A DNA stretch of 64,000 nt from Pseudomonas lini (GTDB taxonomy: Bacteria; Pseudomonadota; Gammaproteobacteria; Pseudomonadales; Pseudomonadaceae), in the NCBI RefSeq assembly GCF_964063345.1, contig NZ_OZ061318.1, positions 3,224,001 to 3,288,000 on the forward strand, read 5' to 3'. Positions 39,494 through 48,673 of the stretch are shown one piece after another (the first letter of the stretch is position 1; the number at the start of each line of letters is the position of its first letter). The position numbers and the translations under genes were made by a program. The notes below the pieces were generated by a model. The model made no database searches and was not told the origin of the DNA. It was given only the letters and a program-made list of their open reading frames with translations.

Positions 39494-41400
39494 CTGCCCA
39501 CACCGCCGCCGCGCCGAGCATGTTGTCCTCGGCTGAACAACGTAGCGCCGCGCGCCAGTTGACCCTGGCCATGCTTGCACTGGGGTTGCTTGCACTGGGC
39601 CTGATCTGGCGCTGGTTGTCGCCGGAGCAGACCGGTGTCAGCCAATTGCTGCTGGGGTTCGCTTCCTTGCTGGTGGCCGTGCCGGTCATGCGCTCGGCGT
39701 GGTACAGCCTGCGTTATCCCAGCCTGCACGGGATCACCGATCAACTGATCGCCCTGGCCATGCTCGGCGCTTGGGCCACAGGCGATCTGCTCACCGCGGC
39801 TCTGCTACCGATCATCATGATCTTCGGCCACGTGCTGGAAGAGCGCAGCGTAATCGGATCGCAGGAGGCGATTCATGCCCTCGGCAAACTGACTCGCAGC
39901 CATGCGCGCAAGATTCAGGCTGACGGTTCCGTCGTTGAAGTCGACAACGGCACCCTCAAGGCCGGTGACTTCGTGGAGGTGCGTGCCGGCGATCGAGTGC
40001 CGGCGGATGGCCGGGTGTTGTCCGGTCAGGCAAGCCTCGATACCGCCTCGATTACCGGTGAGTCGGTACCAATAGAAGCCGGTGTGGGCATGTCGGTGTT
40101 CGGCGGGGCGATCAATCTTGATGGCCTGTTGCGCATTGAAGTGACCCGCACCGGTAACGAATCGACCTTGGGTAAGGTCATCGCGCTGATGCAAAGCGCC
40201 GAACGTTCCAAGCCGCCGATCACCCGTTTGCTCGAACGCTACGCTGGCAGCTATATGGTGCTGGTGTTGTTGCTGGCGGCCGTGACCTGGTTCATCACCA
40301 ACGATGCGCAAGCGATGCTCGCCGTGTTGGTAGCGGCTTGCCCTTGCGCGCTGGTGTTGTCGGCACCGGCCACAGCCATCGCCGGGGTGGCGGTGGCGGC
40401 TCGGCACGGGATTCTGATTCGCAGCTCGGCATTCCTCGAAGAGTTGGCTGACCTTACGTCGTTGGTGGTCGACAAGACCGGAACCCTGACGTTCGGCACC
40501 TTGCGCCTGCAATCCATCGACAGTCCTCTGCAGGATCGCAGTCACGTACTGAAGCTCGCTGCCAGCCTCGGTTCCGCCAGCAGCCACCCGGTCAGCCGCG
40601 CCTTGGCCGGATTGGTTACTCAGGAACACTTTCTGCTGCTTTCCGACATTCACGAGCGTCAGGGGCTGGGTGTAGTGGCGATGACCGAGCAGGGCGAGGC
40701 GGCCCTCGGTCGTCCGGAGCTGTTCGCGCAATTGGGCATCGATACATCAGCTGTTCCCGAACACGACGGCCCGATTGCCGGGTTGGCACTCAACGGTGAA
40801 TTTCTCGCCTGGCTGTTGCTCGCCGACAGCGTCAAGCCCGAGGCGCGGTTTGCCCTGAGTGAGTTGCGTGAATTGGGTTTGGGTCGTCAGCTGTTGCTCA
40901 CCGGGGATCGGCAAAGCGTTGCGCACACGCTGGCCCGGGATGTGGGCATCAGCGATGTCGAAGCCCAGGCTTTGCCCGAGGACAAACTCAATCGAGTGCT
41001 GAAGGAAATCGGCAGCGGTTTCCGGCCGATGGTGGTGGGAGACGGCATCAACGATTCCCTGGCGCTCAAGGCCGGTGTCGTCGGCGTGGCCATGGGCGCG
41101 GGCGGCGCGGACATCGCGCTGGCCTCGGCCGATATCGTACTGATTGGCAGCGATCTGCGCCGGCTCGGAACCTGTGTGCGCTTGAGTCGCCAATGCCGCC
41201 AGACCTTGCAGGTCAACGTGATTATCGGTTTGGGCTGGACCCTGGCCATCGTCGCGTTCGCCGCATTCGGCTGGCTTGGCGCGGCAGGCGCGATGATTGC
41301 CGCGCTGTTGCACAACTTGAGCACGTTATTGGTGCTCGGTAATGCCGGGCGTTTGCTACGCTTTCAGGAACCCCTACTCAAGCTTAAGGATGAGGTGTGA
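39490..41400 (+). CDS. hmtA: P1B-type metal-transporting ATPase, HmtA-like
   Basis: 636 residues. Motifs seen: TGES (ITGESVPIEAG), the metal-binding CPC at about 284-286 (ACPCALVLSAPATA), phosphorylated Asp in DKTGT (about 328-332), SHPVSRAL, and hinge GDGIND (about 517-522). There is no N-terminal HMA domain. P. aeruginosa HmtA (PA2435) has the same company of SPFH proteins and was described as a Zn/Cu importer. The direction here is inferred from that and from the upstream Zur-like site; the sequence alone cannot separate it from a ZntA-type exporter. Confidence 0.82.
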   Translation: MTAHTAAAPSMLSSAEQRSAARQLTLAMLALGLLALGLIWRWLSPEQTGVSQLLLGFASLLVAVPVMRSAWYSLRYPSLHGITDQLIALAMLGAWATGDLLTAALLPIIMIFGHVLEERSVIGSQEAIHALGKLTRSHARKIQADGSVVEVDNGTLKAGDFVEVRAGDRVPADGRVLSGQASLDTASITGESVPIEAGVGMSVFGGAINLDGLLRIEVTRTGNESTLGKVIALMQSAERSKPPITRLLERYAGSYMVLVLLLAAVTWFITNDAQAMLAVLVAACPCALVLSAPATAIAGVAVAARHGILIRSSAFLEELADLTSLVVDKTGTLTFGTLRLQSIDSPLQDRSHVLKLAASLGSASSHPVSRALAGLVTQEHFLLLSDIHERQGLGVVAMTEQGEAALGRPELFAQLGIDTSAVPEHDGPIAGLALNGEFLAWLLLADSVKPEARFALSELRELGLGRQLLLTGDRQSVAHTLARDVGISDVEAQALPEDKLNRVLKEIGSGFRPMVVGDGINDSLALKAGVVGVAMGAGGADIALASADIVLIGSDLRRLGTCVRLSRQCRQTLQVNVIIGLGWTLAIVAFAAFGWLGAAGAMIAALLHNLSTLLVLGNAGRLLRFQEPLLKLKDEV

Positions 41401-41520
41401 GCGTCTACAACTTTTCAGAACTGCGTGCCGGATTTGTAGTCATCTAGGGTAAGGCGATCATTTTCAACGGTCGCCCGTTGGATGGTTTCAGTGTTGCAGG
41501 CAACACCGGGAATAGAAAAA

Positions 41521-41550
41521 GGCTATTAATTCGATAGCCTGCTATTTTTC
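41521..41550 (+). terminator. Possible weak terminator before cfaB
   Basis: Stem GGCTAT / ATAGCC (41521-41526, 41534-41539) with a 7-base loop, followed after TGCTA by a short T-run. It lies between hmtA and cfaB. The stem is short and the T-run displaced, so this is tentative. Confidence 0.35.
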
Positions 41551-41598
41551 AAGGATGGTCTACCCTCAGATTTGTCGTCTGAAAAAGGGGGGCTTTTC

Positions 41599-42786
41599 AT
41601 GCTCGCGCAACTTCCACCGGCCTTACAGAATCTGCAATTACCGCTTCGCTTGCGACTCTGGGACGGCCATGAGTTCAATCTGGGGCCGACGCCCAGCGTC
41701 ACCATTGTGGTCAAGGACCCCCACATGGTTACCCAGTTCACCCATCCCAGCCTCGATGCGTTGGGGGCGGCGTTCGTCGAAGGCAAGCTGGAACTGGAAG
41801 GCTCCATCAGCGATGTGATTCGTGTGTGCGATGAATGGAGTCAGGCGCTGCTCAACGAAGACGACGAAGTGCAACCGGTGCGCGCGGTGCATGACAAGGA
41901 AGCCGACGCCAAAGCCATCTCCTATCACTACGACCTCTCCAACGCGTTTTATCAACTGTGGCTCGACAGCGATATGGCGTATTCCTGCGCCTATTTCGAG
42001 ACCGGCAGTGAAACCCTCGAGCAAGCCCAGCAGGCCAAGTTTCGTCACCTGTGCCGCAAGCTGCGGTTGCAGCCAGGCGAATATCTGCTGGATGTCGGTT
42101 GCGGCTGGGGCGGGTTGGCGCGGTATGCGGCTCGTGAGTTCGGCGCAAAGGTGTTCGGGATCACGCTCAGTAAAGAGCAATTGGAACTGGCCCGCGAACG
42201 GGTGAAAGCCGAAGGTCTGGAGGATCAGATCGAACTGCAACTGCTCGACTACCGCGATTTGCCTCAGGACGGGCGCTTCGACAAGGTGGTCAGCGTCGGC
42301 ATGTTCGAACACGTTGGCCATGCGAATCTTGCCGAGTACTGCAAAACCTTGTTCGGCGCAGTGAAAGAGGGTGGCCTGGTGATGAACCACGGGATCACCG
42401 CCAAACACATCGACGGTCGTCCGGTCGGGCGCGGTGCCGGGGAGTTCATCGAGAAGTACGTGTTCCCCAATGGCGAGCTGCCGCACCTGTCGATGATCTC
42501 GGCTGAGATCAGCGATGCGGGGCTGGAAATCGTTGATGTCGAGAGCCTGCGCCTGCATTACGCGCGAACCCTGGACCACTGGAGCGAACGCCTGGAGGAC
42601 AATCTGGAAGCCGCCGGCAAACTGGTGCCGGAGCAGGCTTTGCGGATCTGGCGGTTGTACCTGGCGGGGTGCGCCTATGCCTTCGCCAGAGGCTGGATCA
42701 ACCTGCATCAAATCCTTGCGGTGAAAACCCATCCCGATGGCAGCCATGAACTGCCATGGACCCGCGATGACATTTACAACCCTTAA
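41599..42786 (+). CDS. cfaB: Cyclopropane-fatty-acyl-phospholipid synthase
   Basis: 395 residues from the ATG after AAGGGGGG. It transfers a methylene from SAM to unsaturated phospholipid acyl chains at the inner membrane, typically in stationary phase. SAM motif [13 protein letters not shown] is near 160-172, with the preceding [21 protein letters not shown] typical of CFA enzymes and an N-terminal lipid-binding domain ([10 protein letters not shown]). The name cfaB follows P. putida, where this paralog is RpoS-dependent. It converges with cls, the 3' ends overlapping by 4 bp. Confidence 0.9.
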   Translation: MLAQLPPALQNLQLPLRLRLWDGHEFNLGPTPSVTIVVKDPHMVTQFTHPSLDALGAAFVEGKLELEGSISDVIRVCDEWSQALLNEDDEVQPVRAVHDKEADAKAISYHYDLSNAFYQLWLDSDMAYSCAYFETGSETLEQAQQAKFRHLCRKLRLQPGEYLLDVGCGWGGLARYAAREFGAKVFGITLSKEQLELARERVKAEGLEDQIELQLLDYRDLPQDGRFDKVVSVGMFEHVGHANLAEYCKTLFGAVKEGGLVMNHGITAKHIDGRPVGRGAGEFIEKYVFPNGELPHLSMISAEISDAGLEIVDVESLRLHYARTLDHWSERLEDNLEAAGKLVPEQALRIWRLYLAGCAYAFARGWINLHQILAVKTHPDGSHELPWTRDDIYNP

Positions 42787-44222
42787 AGAATCGGTGAAAT
42801 AAGCCGGGCGATCCGCATGCCGATCTGTTGCAGGCGGTGGGTCTCCCGGCCTTCTTCTTTGGCGATCTCGTGAGCCTGGGCGAAGTCGTCGTTGAGCATC
42901 TGTTCCACTTCGGCGGCAAATACACTATCGACCGTCAGTAACATCACTTCGAAATTCAGCCGGAACGAACGGTTGTCCATGTTGGCGCTGCCAATGGCGC
43001 TGATTTCACTGTCGATCAACACCACTTTCTGATGCATGAACCCCGGCTGGTAACGGAACAAGCGCACGCCAGCACGTACCGCTTCGAAGGCGTAAAGGCT
43101 GGAAGCGGCGTAGACGATCCGGTGATCCGGCCGCGACGGTAACAAAATCCGTACATCCACACCGCGCAACACTGCCAGTCGCAACGCGGCGAATACCGCT
43201 TCGTCCGGGATAAAGTAAGGGCTGGTGATCCACACCCGTTCCGTCGCCGCATGGATGGCTTCGACAAAGAATAGCGAACAGGTTTCGTAGGAATCCGCCG
43301 GGCCGCTGGCCAGCAATTGGCAGAGCACGCCGTCATCCGGATAAACCTCCGGCAGGATCAACGGCGGCAGCGAACGGGCCGCCCAGAACCAGTCTTCGGC
43401 AAAGGATTCCTGCATGCAGGCCACCACTGGCCCGCGCACTTGCACATGAGTGTCGCGCCATGGTGCCAAGGGCGGTTTCTCGCCCATGTACTCGTCGCCG
43501 ACGTTGAGCCCGCCGACAAAACCGACAATCCCGTCGACCACTACGATCTTGCGGTGGTTGCGGAAATTGACCTGAAAGCGGTTGAGCCAGCCGCTGCGGG
43601 TAGCGAAGGCTTTGACCTCGATACCGGCATCGCGCAACGGTTGCACGTAACTGTGGGGCAGGGAGTGGCTGCCGATGCGGTCGTAGAGCAAGTAAATCGC
43701 CACGCCCTCTGCAGCTTTCTTGGTCAGCAAGGTATGCAGGCGTTGGCCGAGGCGGTCATCGTGGATGATGAAGAACTGGATCAGCACCGCTTGCCGGGCG
43801 TTGCTGATGGCGTCGAAAATCGCCTCGAAGGTGGCTTGGCCGTCGATCAGCAAGCGCACTTCGTTATTCGCCAGACACGGCATACGTCCCAGTTTCGGCA
43901 TGGCCCTCAAAGACGCGTAGGCGCTGGAGGCGCGAGCAGCCAGTGCCTCTTCTACCCAGGGGCGCCAGTTCAGCTCGGAGATTGCCTTGCGCATTTCTTC
44001 GTTGGCTTGCCGCCGGGCCTTGATATAGCCATCGAAGGTGCTGCGGCCGAAGACCAGATAGGGGATAAGGGTGAGGTAGGGAATGAACAGCAGGGACAGA
44101 GCCCAGGCGATCGAGCCTTGAGCGGTCCGAACGGTCAATACGGCATGAATGGCGGCAATCGAGCCCAGCGTGTGCAGCAGAGCGATCAGATAACCAAAAA
44201 CATGCGGTCCAAAATAATCCAT
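42783..44222 (-). CDS. clsA: Cardiolipin synthase
   Basis: 479 residues from [18 protein letters not shown], chosen over an ATG 27 bp upstream by comparison with the P. aeruginosa protein. Two N-terminal transmembrane segments are followed by two phospholipase-D HKD motifs: [19 protein letters not shown] and [20 protein letters not shown]. It condenses phosphatidylglycerol to cardiolipin at the inner membrane. Next to cfaB it makes a small phospholipid-remodelling pair. Confidence 0.94.
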   Translation of the reverse strand: MDYFGPHVFGYLIALLHTLGSIAAIHAVLTVRTAQGSIAWALSLLFIPYLTLIPYLVFGRSTFDGYIKARRQANEEMRKAISELNWRPWVEEALAARASSAYASLRAMPKLGRMPCLANNEVRLLIDGQATFEAIFDAISNARQAVLIQFFIIHDDRLGQRLHTLLTKKAAEGVAIYLLYDRIGSHSLPHSYVQPLRDAGIEVKAFATRSGWLNRFQVNFRNHRKIVVVDGIVGFVGGLNVGDEYMGEKPPLAPWRDTHVQVRGPVVACMQESFAEDWFWAARSLPPLILPEVYPDDGVLCQLLASGPADSYETCSLFFVEAIHAATERVWITSPYFIPDEAVFAALRLAVLRGVDVRILLPSRPDHRIVYAASSLYAFEAVRAGVRLFRYQPGFMHQKVVLIDSEISAIGSANMDNRSFRLNFEVMLLTVDSVFAAEVEQMLNDDFAQAHEIAKEEGRETHRLQQIGMRIARLISPIL

Positions 44223-44352
44223 GGGGCAGCCTTGCTCCTGAAGATTCATGCTTAACAGACCATGTTCCGGGCAGAATGTCGCTATTTAATTGGTCCATGA
44301 ACCGAAGCCCGTAGCTGACGTCTAACGGCCACTAATGATCAGGAGTTACTCG

Positions 44353-44874
44353 ATGAACGTTCGTCTGCTGGGTTTGGCCATTGCGTTTGGTTTGGCACTT
44401 CCTGTGGCTGCTCAGGCGCAGATGTTGCAACCGGGTTTGTGGGAAATGACTTCAAGCAACATGAAGGTCGATGACCAGAACCTGCCCGATCTTCAACTGA
44501 TTCTCGGCCAGATACAGAGTCAGATGACCCCTGAACAGCGCGCTCAGCTGGAGAAGCAGGGCATCACCATGGGCGGTAAAGGTATTCGGGCTTGCCTGAC
44601 GCCTGAGCAGGTGAAGACCGACAACATTCCACTGACGGACCCACAATCGGGCTGCAAGCAGCAAATCACCGAACGTACCGGCAACCAGTGGAAATTCCGT
44701 TTCAGCTGTCCGAAAGCGCAAGGTGCGGGTGTCGCCACATTCCTCAGCGATCGTGAGTTCACCACCAAGGTCAACGGCACTTTCAACGCCACCGGCATTC
44801 AGCAGAAGGGCAGCCTCGATACTCGCGCTGTGTGGTTGGGCCAGGATTGCGGGACCGTTAAACCGCGGGCCTAA
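44353..44874 (+). CDS. DUF3617 family secreted protein
   Basis: 173 residues from the ATG after AGGAGTTACTCG; an upstream start at 44335 lacks a ribosome-binding site. Signal peptide about 1-24 (LLGLAIAFGLALPVAAQAQ). The mature part begins MLQPGLWEMTSSN, the DUF3617 signature, and has three or four cysteines (ACLTPEQV, GCKQQ, FSCPKA, DCGT) that could form disulphides in the periplasm. Function is unknown. Confidence 0.85.
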   Translation: MNVRLLGLAIAFGLALPVAAQAQMLQPGLWEMTSSNMKVDDQNLPDLQLILGQIQSQMTPEQRAQLEKQGITMGGKGIRACLTPEQVKTDNIPLTDPQSGCKQQITERTGNQWKFRFSCPKAQGAGVATFLSDREFTTKVNGTFNATGIQQKGSLDTRAVWLGQDCGTVKPRA

Positions 44875-44877
44875 AAG

Positions 44878-44944
44878 CTTCGCGGGCAAGCCCGCTCCCA
44901 CAGGGATCACATTTGACCTTGTGGGAGCGGGCTTGCCCGCGAAG
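44878..44944. repeat. REP inverted pair between converging genes
   Basis: Exact 25-bp arms at 44878-44902 and 44920-44944 (CTTCGCGGGCAAGCCCGCTC core), four bases after the DUF3617 stop and eight before the thrS-paralog stop. Likely to serve as a two-way terminator hairpin. Confidence 0.92.
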
Positions 44945-44952
44945 GCGTCCGT

Positions 44953-45855
44953 TTAGTCACCTTGAATCTTCGGCGGATTCAACAATTCACACACCGCCTC
45001 AATCCCTTTCTCCCCGAAGTCCTCCCCGCTGCCGCTGCGCATACTGACAAACCCGCCTTCCTTTTCCTTCTCTCCCACCACCAACAGATACGGCACTTTC
45101 TGGCTGTGCTGGCGAATCTTGTGGCTGATTTTCTCGTTACGCAGATCCGAGTTGGCCCGCAGTTCGCGGCGGCGCAGTGCCTGGGTCACCGAGTGCGCAT
45201 AAGCGCTCTGACGTTCATCGATGTTCACGACCATCACTTGCGGCGGCGCTCGCCAAGTGTCCAGCTCCTGTTGGCTGGACCAGCACGTGCCGTAGATCTG
45301 TTGCTGTGACGTGCCGCTGATATGGTCCAGAGTGAATGCTTGCAATACCTTGGTGGTGGGAACATGCGGGCCTGCAGCGAAACTTTCAAAATCCCCCAAG
45401 CGATACAGCGATAACCGTTCGGTTGACGTCGCCCGGGGAGCTGTTGCCCGTCGGATCGAATGGTTGGTCGCCGCCAGTGCATGCATGCGCGCTTCGATAG
45501 CTGGCAGCTCGGCCAGAGTTAAAGAGCGGTGGAAAGCAAACTCATAAAAGAAACCATCACCCAGCGACGATCCGGCTCGCAACTGCGCATTCGGATGGAG
45601 CTGTTTGACGGCAGTGGCCAGCATCAGCGCGCAGGAACGGCGAAGGATCTCCAGGCCATCGGGTTCCTGGGGCGTGACGATACTGACCCGGGCATTGCCC
45701 TCGATCAGGAAACCACAGTCCACCAACACGCCGTCGACCCGACCGGCCACCGCCGCGTTAGCCAACCCGAGACTGATACTTGCAGCAACTTCATACACAG
45801 ACAGCGGCTGATCGTACTCACGCAATGAACCATCGGGCAGGGTGATGTGGATCAT
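44953..45855 (-). CDS. Threonyl-tRNA synthetase paralog lacking the catalytic core
   Basis: 300 residues, last gene of the Zur-controlled operon. The TGS domain (1-60, ITLPDGSLREY) joins an editing-domain remnant (about 70-205) in which the HxxxH pair is replaced (RRSCALML) and the DLCRGPH cysteine is Ala (FAAGPHVPTT). Then comes directly an anticodon-binding domain (VMVVNIDERQSAYAH; ANSDLRNEKISHKIRQH). The aminoacylation core, which carries the zinc ligands in full-length ThrRS, is absent. It cannot charge tRNA; a tRNA- or ThrRS-binding role, or decay, are the options. Reading frame is intact. Confidence 0.85.
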   Translation of the reverse strand: MIHITLPDGSLREYDQPLSVYEVAASISLGLANAAVAGRVDGVLVDCGFLIEGNARVSIVTPQEPDGLEILRRSCALMLATAVKQLHPNAQLRAGSSLGDGFFYEFAFHRSLTLAELPAIEARMHALAATNHSIRRATAPRATSTERLSLYRLGDFESFAAGPHVPTTKVLQAFTLDHISGTSQQQIYGTCWSSQQELDTWRAPPQVMVVNIDERQSAYAHSVTQALRRRELRANSDLRNEKISHKIRQHSQKVPYLLVVGEKEKEGGFVSMRSGSGEDFGEKGIEAVCELLNPPKIQGD

Positions 45856-45889
45856 GATCGGAGTTCTCGAATGTTTTCGACAACGCGCG

Positions 45890-47227
45890 CTAGCGCATAA
45901 ACCGTAGAGCTAAACCCTGGCAGCTGTCATTAAGACGTTGGTTGTGCCAGGCAATTTGCCCCGACACCACAGTAGTACTGACGCTGTGGCGAAAGCTATG
46001 GTGGGTGAAGGGCGTCCAGCCGCATTGAGAGAGGATCGGTTGCCGGGAAACGGCAAGGCCATCGGGCTCGGGTTTGATCAACACCAGATCTGCCCAGTAG
46101 CCTTCGCGCAGGTAGCCGCGGTCGGGGATGGCAAACAGATCGGCGACCCGGTGACTGGTCTTGGCCACGAGGGTGGTGATCGGCAATATCTCATCGGACA
46201 CCAGCTCCAGCAACGCGGGCAGGGCGTGTTGCACCAACGGCAAACCGGACGGCGCCTGGCTGTAGGATCGCTGTTTTTCGGCCCAGGTATGAGGCGCGTG
46301 ATCACTGCCGATCACATCCAGTCGATTGCTCAACAGCGCTTGGCGCAAGGCATCGCGGTCGGTCTGAGTCTTGATCGCCGGGTTGCACTTGATCAGGTTG
46401 CCAAGGCTCGGGTAGTCGCGATCATCGAACAGCAAGTGATGCAGACAGACTTCGGCGGTGATGCGTTTCTGTGCCAGCGGCTGGTCTTCGAACAGCGCCA
46501 GTTCGCGGGCCGTGCTCAAGTGTAAAACGTGAAGTCGGGTGCCGTGTTGCCTGGCCAGATCAACGGCCATTGAAGAGGAGCGAAAGCACGCTTCGGCGTT
46601 GCGGATCAGCGGGTGAGCGGCGGGTGGAAGGTGCTCGCCGAACAGCTCTCGCAGGTTCGTGGCATTGGCTTCGATGCTGGGCGTGTGTTCGCAGTGGGCC
46701 AACAAAATGGTCGGCACCTCGGCGAAGAGCCGCTCGAGAATCCGTGGATCGTCCACCAGCATGTTGCCGGTGGAGGCGCCCATGAATACTTTGACCCCGG
46801 CCACTTCGCAAGGGTTGAGCGCGGCAACCGTGTCGAGATTGTCATTGCTCACGCCGAAATGAAAACCGTAATTGGCCACTGAGTCGGTCGCCGCTCGACG
46901 CTTCTTGTCGGCTAGCGCGGTGAGGGTCAGGGTGGCTGGGGAGGTGTTGGGCATGTCCATGAAACTGGTGATGCCGCCGGCCACCGCCGCTCGAGATTCG
47001 GTATGAAAGCTGCCCTTGTCCGGCGCTCCGGGGTCGCGGAAATGCACCTGGTCATCGATCATGCCCGGCAGTAGCCATTGGCCGTTGGCGTCGATTTCCA
47101 CGGTGGCCGTTTCACCTTCGATGCTGCTGGCGATCTTGACGATGCGACCGTGGCTTACCAGCAAATCACCGTCGAACTCACGACCTTCATTGACCAGCCG
47201 GGCATTGCGAATCAGCACGCTGCTCAT
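45890..47227 (-). CDS. pyrC2: Dihydroorotase paralog of the zinc-limitation set
   Basis: 445 residues, amidohydrolase. DDQVHFRDPG replaces the usual HxH (Gln for the first His, as in one class I subgroup). The lysine of GVKVFMGAST, the histidines of LAHCEH and HVLHLST, and the metal-binding Asp in GSDHAPHT are present. It would take over the pyrimidine-ring step when the main zinc enzyme fails, the accepted idea for Zur-regulated paralogs. It sits 2 bp after the gamma-carbonic anhydrase gene. Confidence 0.87.
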   Translation of the reverse strand: MSSVLIRNARLVNEGREFDGDLLVSHGRIVKIASSIEGETATVEIDANGQWLLPGMIDDQVHFRDPGAPDKGSFHTESRAAVAGGITSFMDMPNTSPATLTLTALADKKRRAATDSVANYGFHFGVSNDNLDTVAALNPCEVAGVKVFMGASTGNMLVDDPRILERLFAEVPTILLAHCEHTPSIEANATNLRELFGEHLPPAAHPLIRNAEACFRSSSMAVDLARQHGTRLHVLHLSTARELALFEDQPLAQKRITAEVCLHHLLFDDRDYPSLGNLIKCNPAIKTQTDRDALRQALLSNRLDVIGSDHAPHTWAEKQRSYSQAPSGLPLVQHALPALLELVSDEILPITTLVAKTSHRVADLFAIPDRGYLREGYWADLVLIKPEPDGLAVSRQPILSQCGWTPFTHHSFRHSVSTTVVSGQIAWHNQRLNDSCQGLALRFMR

Positions 47228-47229
47228 GG

Positions 47230-47790
47230 TCAGAACTCGTTTTGCAGGGCTTTGTAGCCGCGCACCAGATCGACGTTGGTGCGCGCCACGTCTTCGGAAA
47301 ACTCCGAGGCGCTGACGCTCACCGGTGGGAACTGCGACAGGTCAGTGTTGGGGCCGATGCGCGTGGTGGAGGGCACGTAGAAGTCTTCAGGCAAGTCACG
47401 ACCATCGACCACCGAGTTGTGCCGCACCACACAACCGTCGCCCACCGCGCAGTTGAACAGCACGCTGTTGAATCCGATGAACACGCGGTTACCGACGGTG
47501 CAGGGGCCATGCACGATGGAGCGGTGGGCGATGGAGCTGAACTCGCCGATGGTCACCGCTGCACCGGACTTGGAGTGAATCACCACGCCGTCCTGAATGT
47601 TCGAATTAGCGCCGATGGTGATGGGCTCCATCTCGCCCGAGTCGTCCACTTCATCGGCGCGAATCACCGCGTACGGACCGACGAACACGTTCTCGCCGAT
47701 CACCACTTTGCCGCAGATGATGGCGGTTTTATCCACGTACGCGGACTCCGCAATCAACGGCAGATCACCCGAAGGATTCTTGCGGATCAT
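47230..47790 (-). CDS. Gamma-class carbonic anhydrase-like protein
   Basis: 186 residues, left-handed beta-helix of hexapeptide repeats. Equivalents of the Cam active site are visible: Arg and Asp in VIRADEV, His in GVVIHSK, and the His pair five apart in SIAHRSIVHG. Gamma enzymes can use iron or cobalt, so it may stand in for zinc carbonic anhydrases. It overlaps znuA by 4 bp. Activity is not proven by sequence alone. Confidence 0.87.
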   Translation of the reverse strand: MIRKNPSGDLPLIAESAYVDKTAIICGKVVIGENVFVGPYAVIRADEVDDSGEMEPITIGANSNIQDGVVIHSKSGAAVTIGEFSSIAHRSIVHGPCTVGNRVFIGFNSVLFNCAVGDGCVVRHNSVVDGRDLPEDFYVPSTTRIGPNTDLSQFPPVSVSASEFSEDVARTNVDLVRGYKALQNEF

Positions 47791-48662
47791 GGCTTGCTCA
47801 ACGCCTCATACAAGGTGTTGAGGTTGTATTCGAACAACCCGGCGAACGTGCTGGCGGGACCGCTCGCCGCGAGGGCATCGGAGTACAGCGTGCCGCCGAT
47901 ATGCGCGCCGCTTTCATCGGCGATTTGCTTGAGCAGGCGTGCGTCCTTGATGTTTTCCATGAACACCGCTTTGACCTTGGCCTGACGGATCTGTGTGATC
48001 AGCGCAGCGACTTCGGCGGCCGACGGTTCACGTTCGGTGGACAGACCTTGTGGCGCCATGAAGTCGATGCCGTAAGCCTGACCGAGATAGCCGAAGGCGT
48101 CATGGGAGGTCACGATTTTACGATTACCCGGCGGCAGCGAACCGAGCTTGGCTTTGGCCTCGGCGAGCAAGGCGTAGATCTTTTTCAGGTAGGCCTGGCT
48201 GTTGTGTTCGTAGTCGGCTTTGTTCGCAGGGTCGGCGGCGATCAACGCTTTGGTGATGTTGCTGATGTACAGCTCGGTGTTCGCCAGGTTGTGCCAGGCG
48301 TGTGGGTCGGGAATGGTTTCGCCGTCTTCATCCAGCGAGCGTGGAATGACGCCGTGGCTGGCGCTGATGACCGCAGCTTTGGTCTCGGTGCTGGTCACCA
48401 GACGGTCCAGCCATGGCTCGAAACCCAGCCCGTTCTTGATGATCAGTTTGGCTTTGAGCAATGCCTTGGCATCGTCCGGCGTCGGCTCGTAGGTATGGGC
48501 ATCGGCGTCCGGCCCGACCATGTTGGTGATCTGGATATGGTCGCCGCCGACCTGATGAGTCATGTCGGCGAGGATGCTGAAGCTGGTGACGACCTGGAGT
48601 TTTTCCGCGGCAGACAGTGACATCGACAGCATCAAACTGAACAGCACGAGTAAAGCGCGCAT
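47787..48662 (-). CDS. znuA: Zinc ABC transporter, substrate-binding protein
   Basis: 291 residues from MRALLVLFSLML with a signal peptide (to about SLSAAE). The apparent reading frame runs far upstream through znuB, which is a shadow. It is a cluster A-I metal-binding fold with candidate ligands in DAHTYEP, DPHAWHN, TSHDAFGYLG and the late SDAL aspartate. The histidine-rich flexible loop seen in many ZnuA proteins is missing. It is periplasmic and delivers zinc to ZnuBC. Confidence 0.9.
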   Translation of the reverse strand: MRALLVLFSLMLSMSLSAAEKLQVVTSFSILADMTHQVGGDHIQITNMVGPDADAHTYEPTPDDAKALLKAKLIIKNGLGFEPWLDRLVTSTETKAAVISASHGVIPRSLDEDGETIPDPHAWHNLANTELYISNITKALIAADPANKADYEHNSQAYLKKIYALLAEAKAKLGSLPPGNRKIVTSHDAFGYLGQAYGIDFMAPQGLSTEREPSAAEVAALITQIRQAKVKAVFMENIKDARLLKQIADESGAHIGGTLYSDALAASGPASTFAGLFEYNLNTLYEALSKP

Positions 48663-48673
48663 CGGGCAACACC

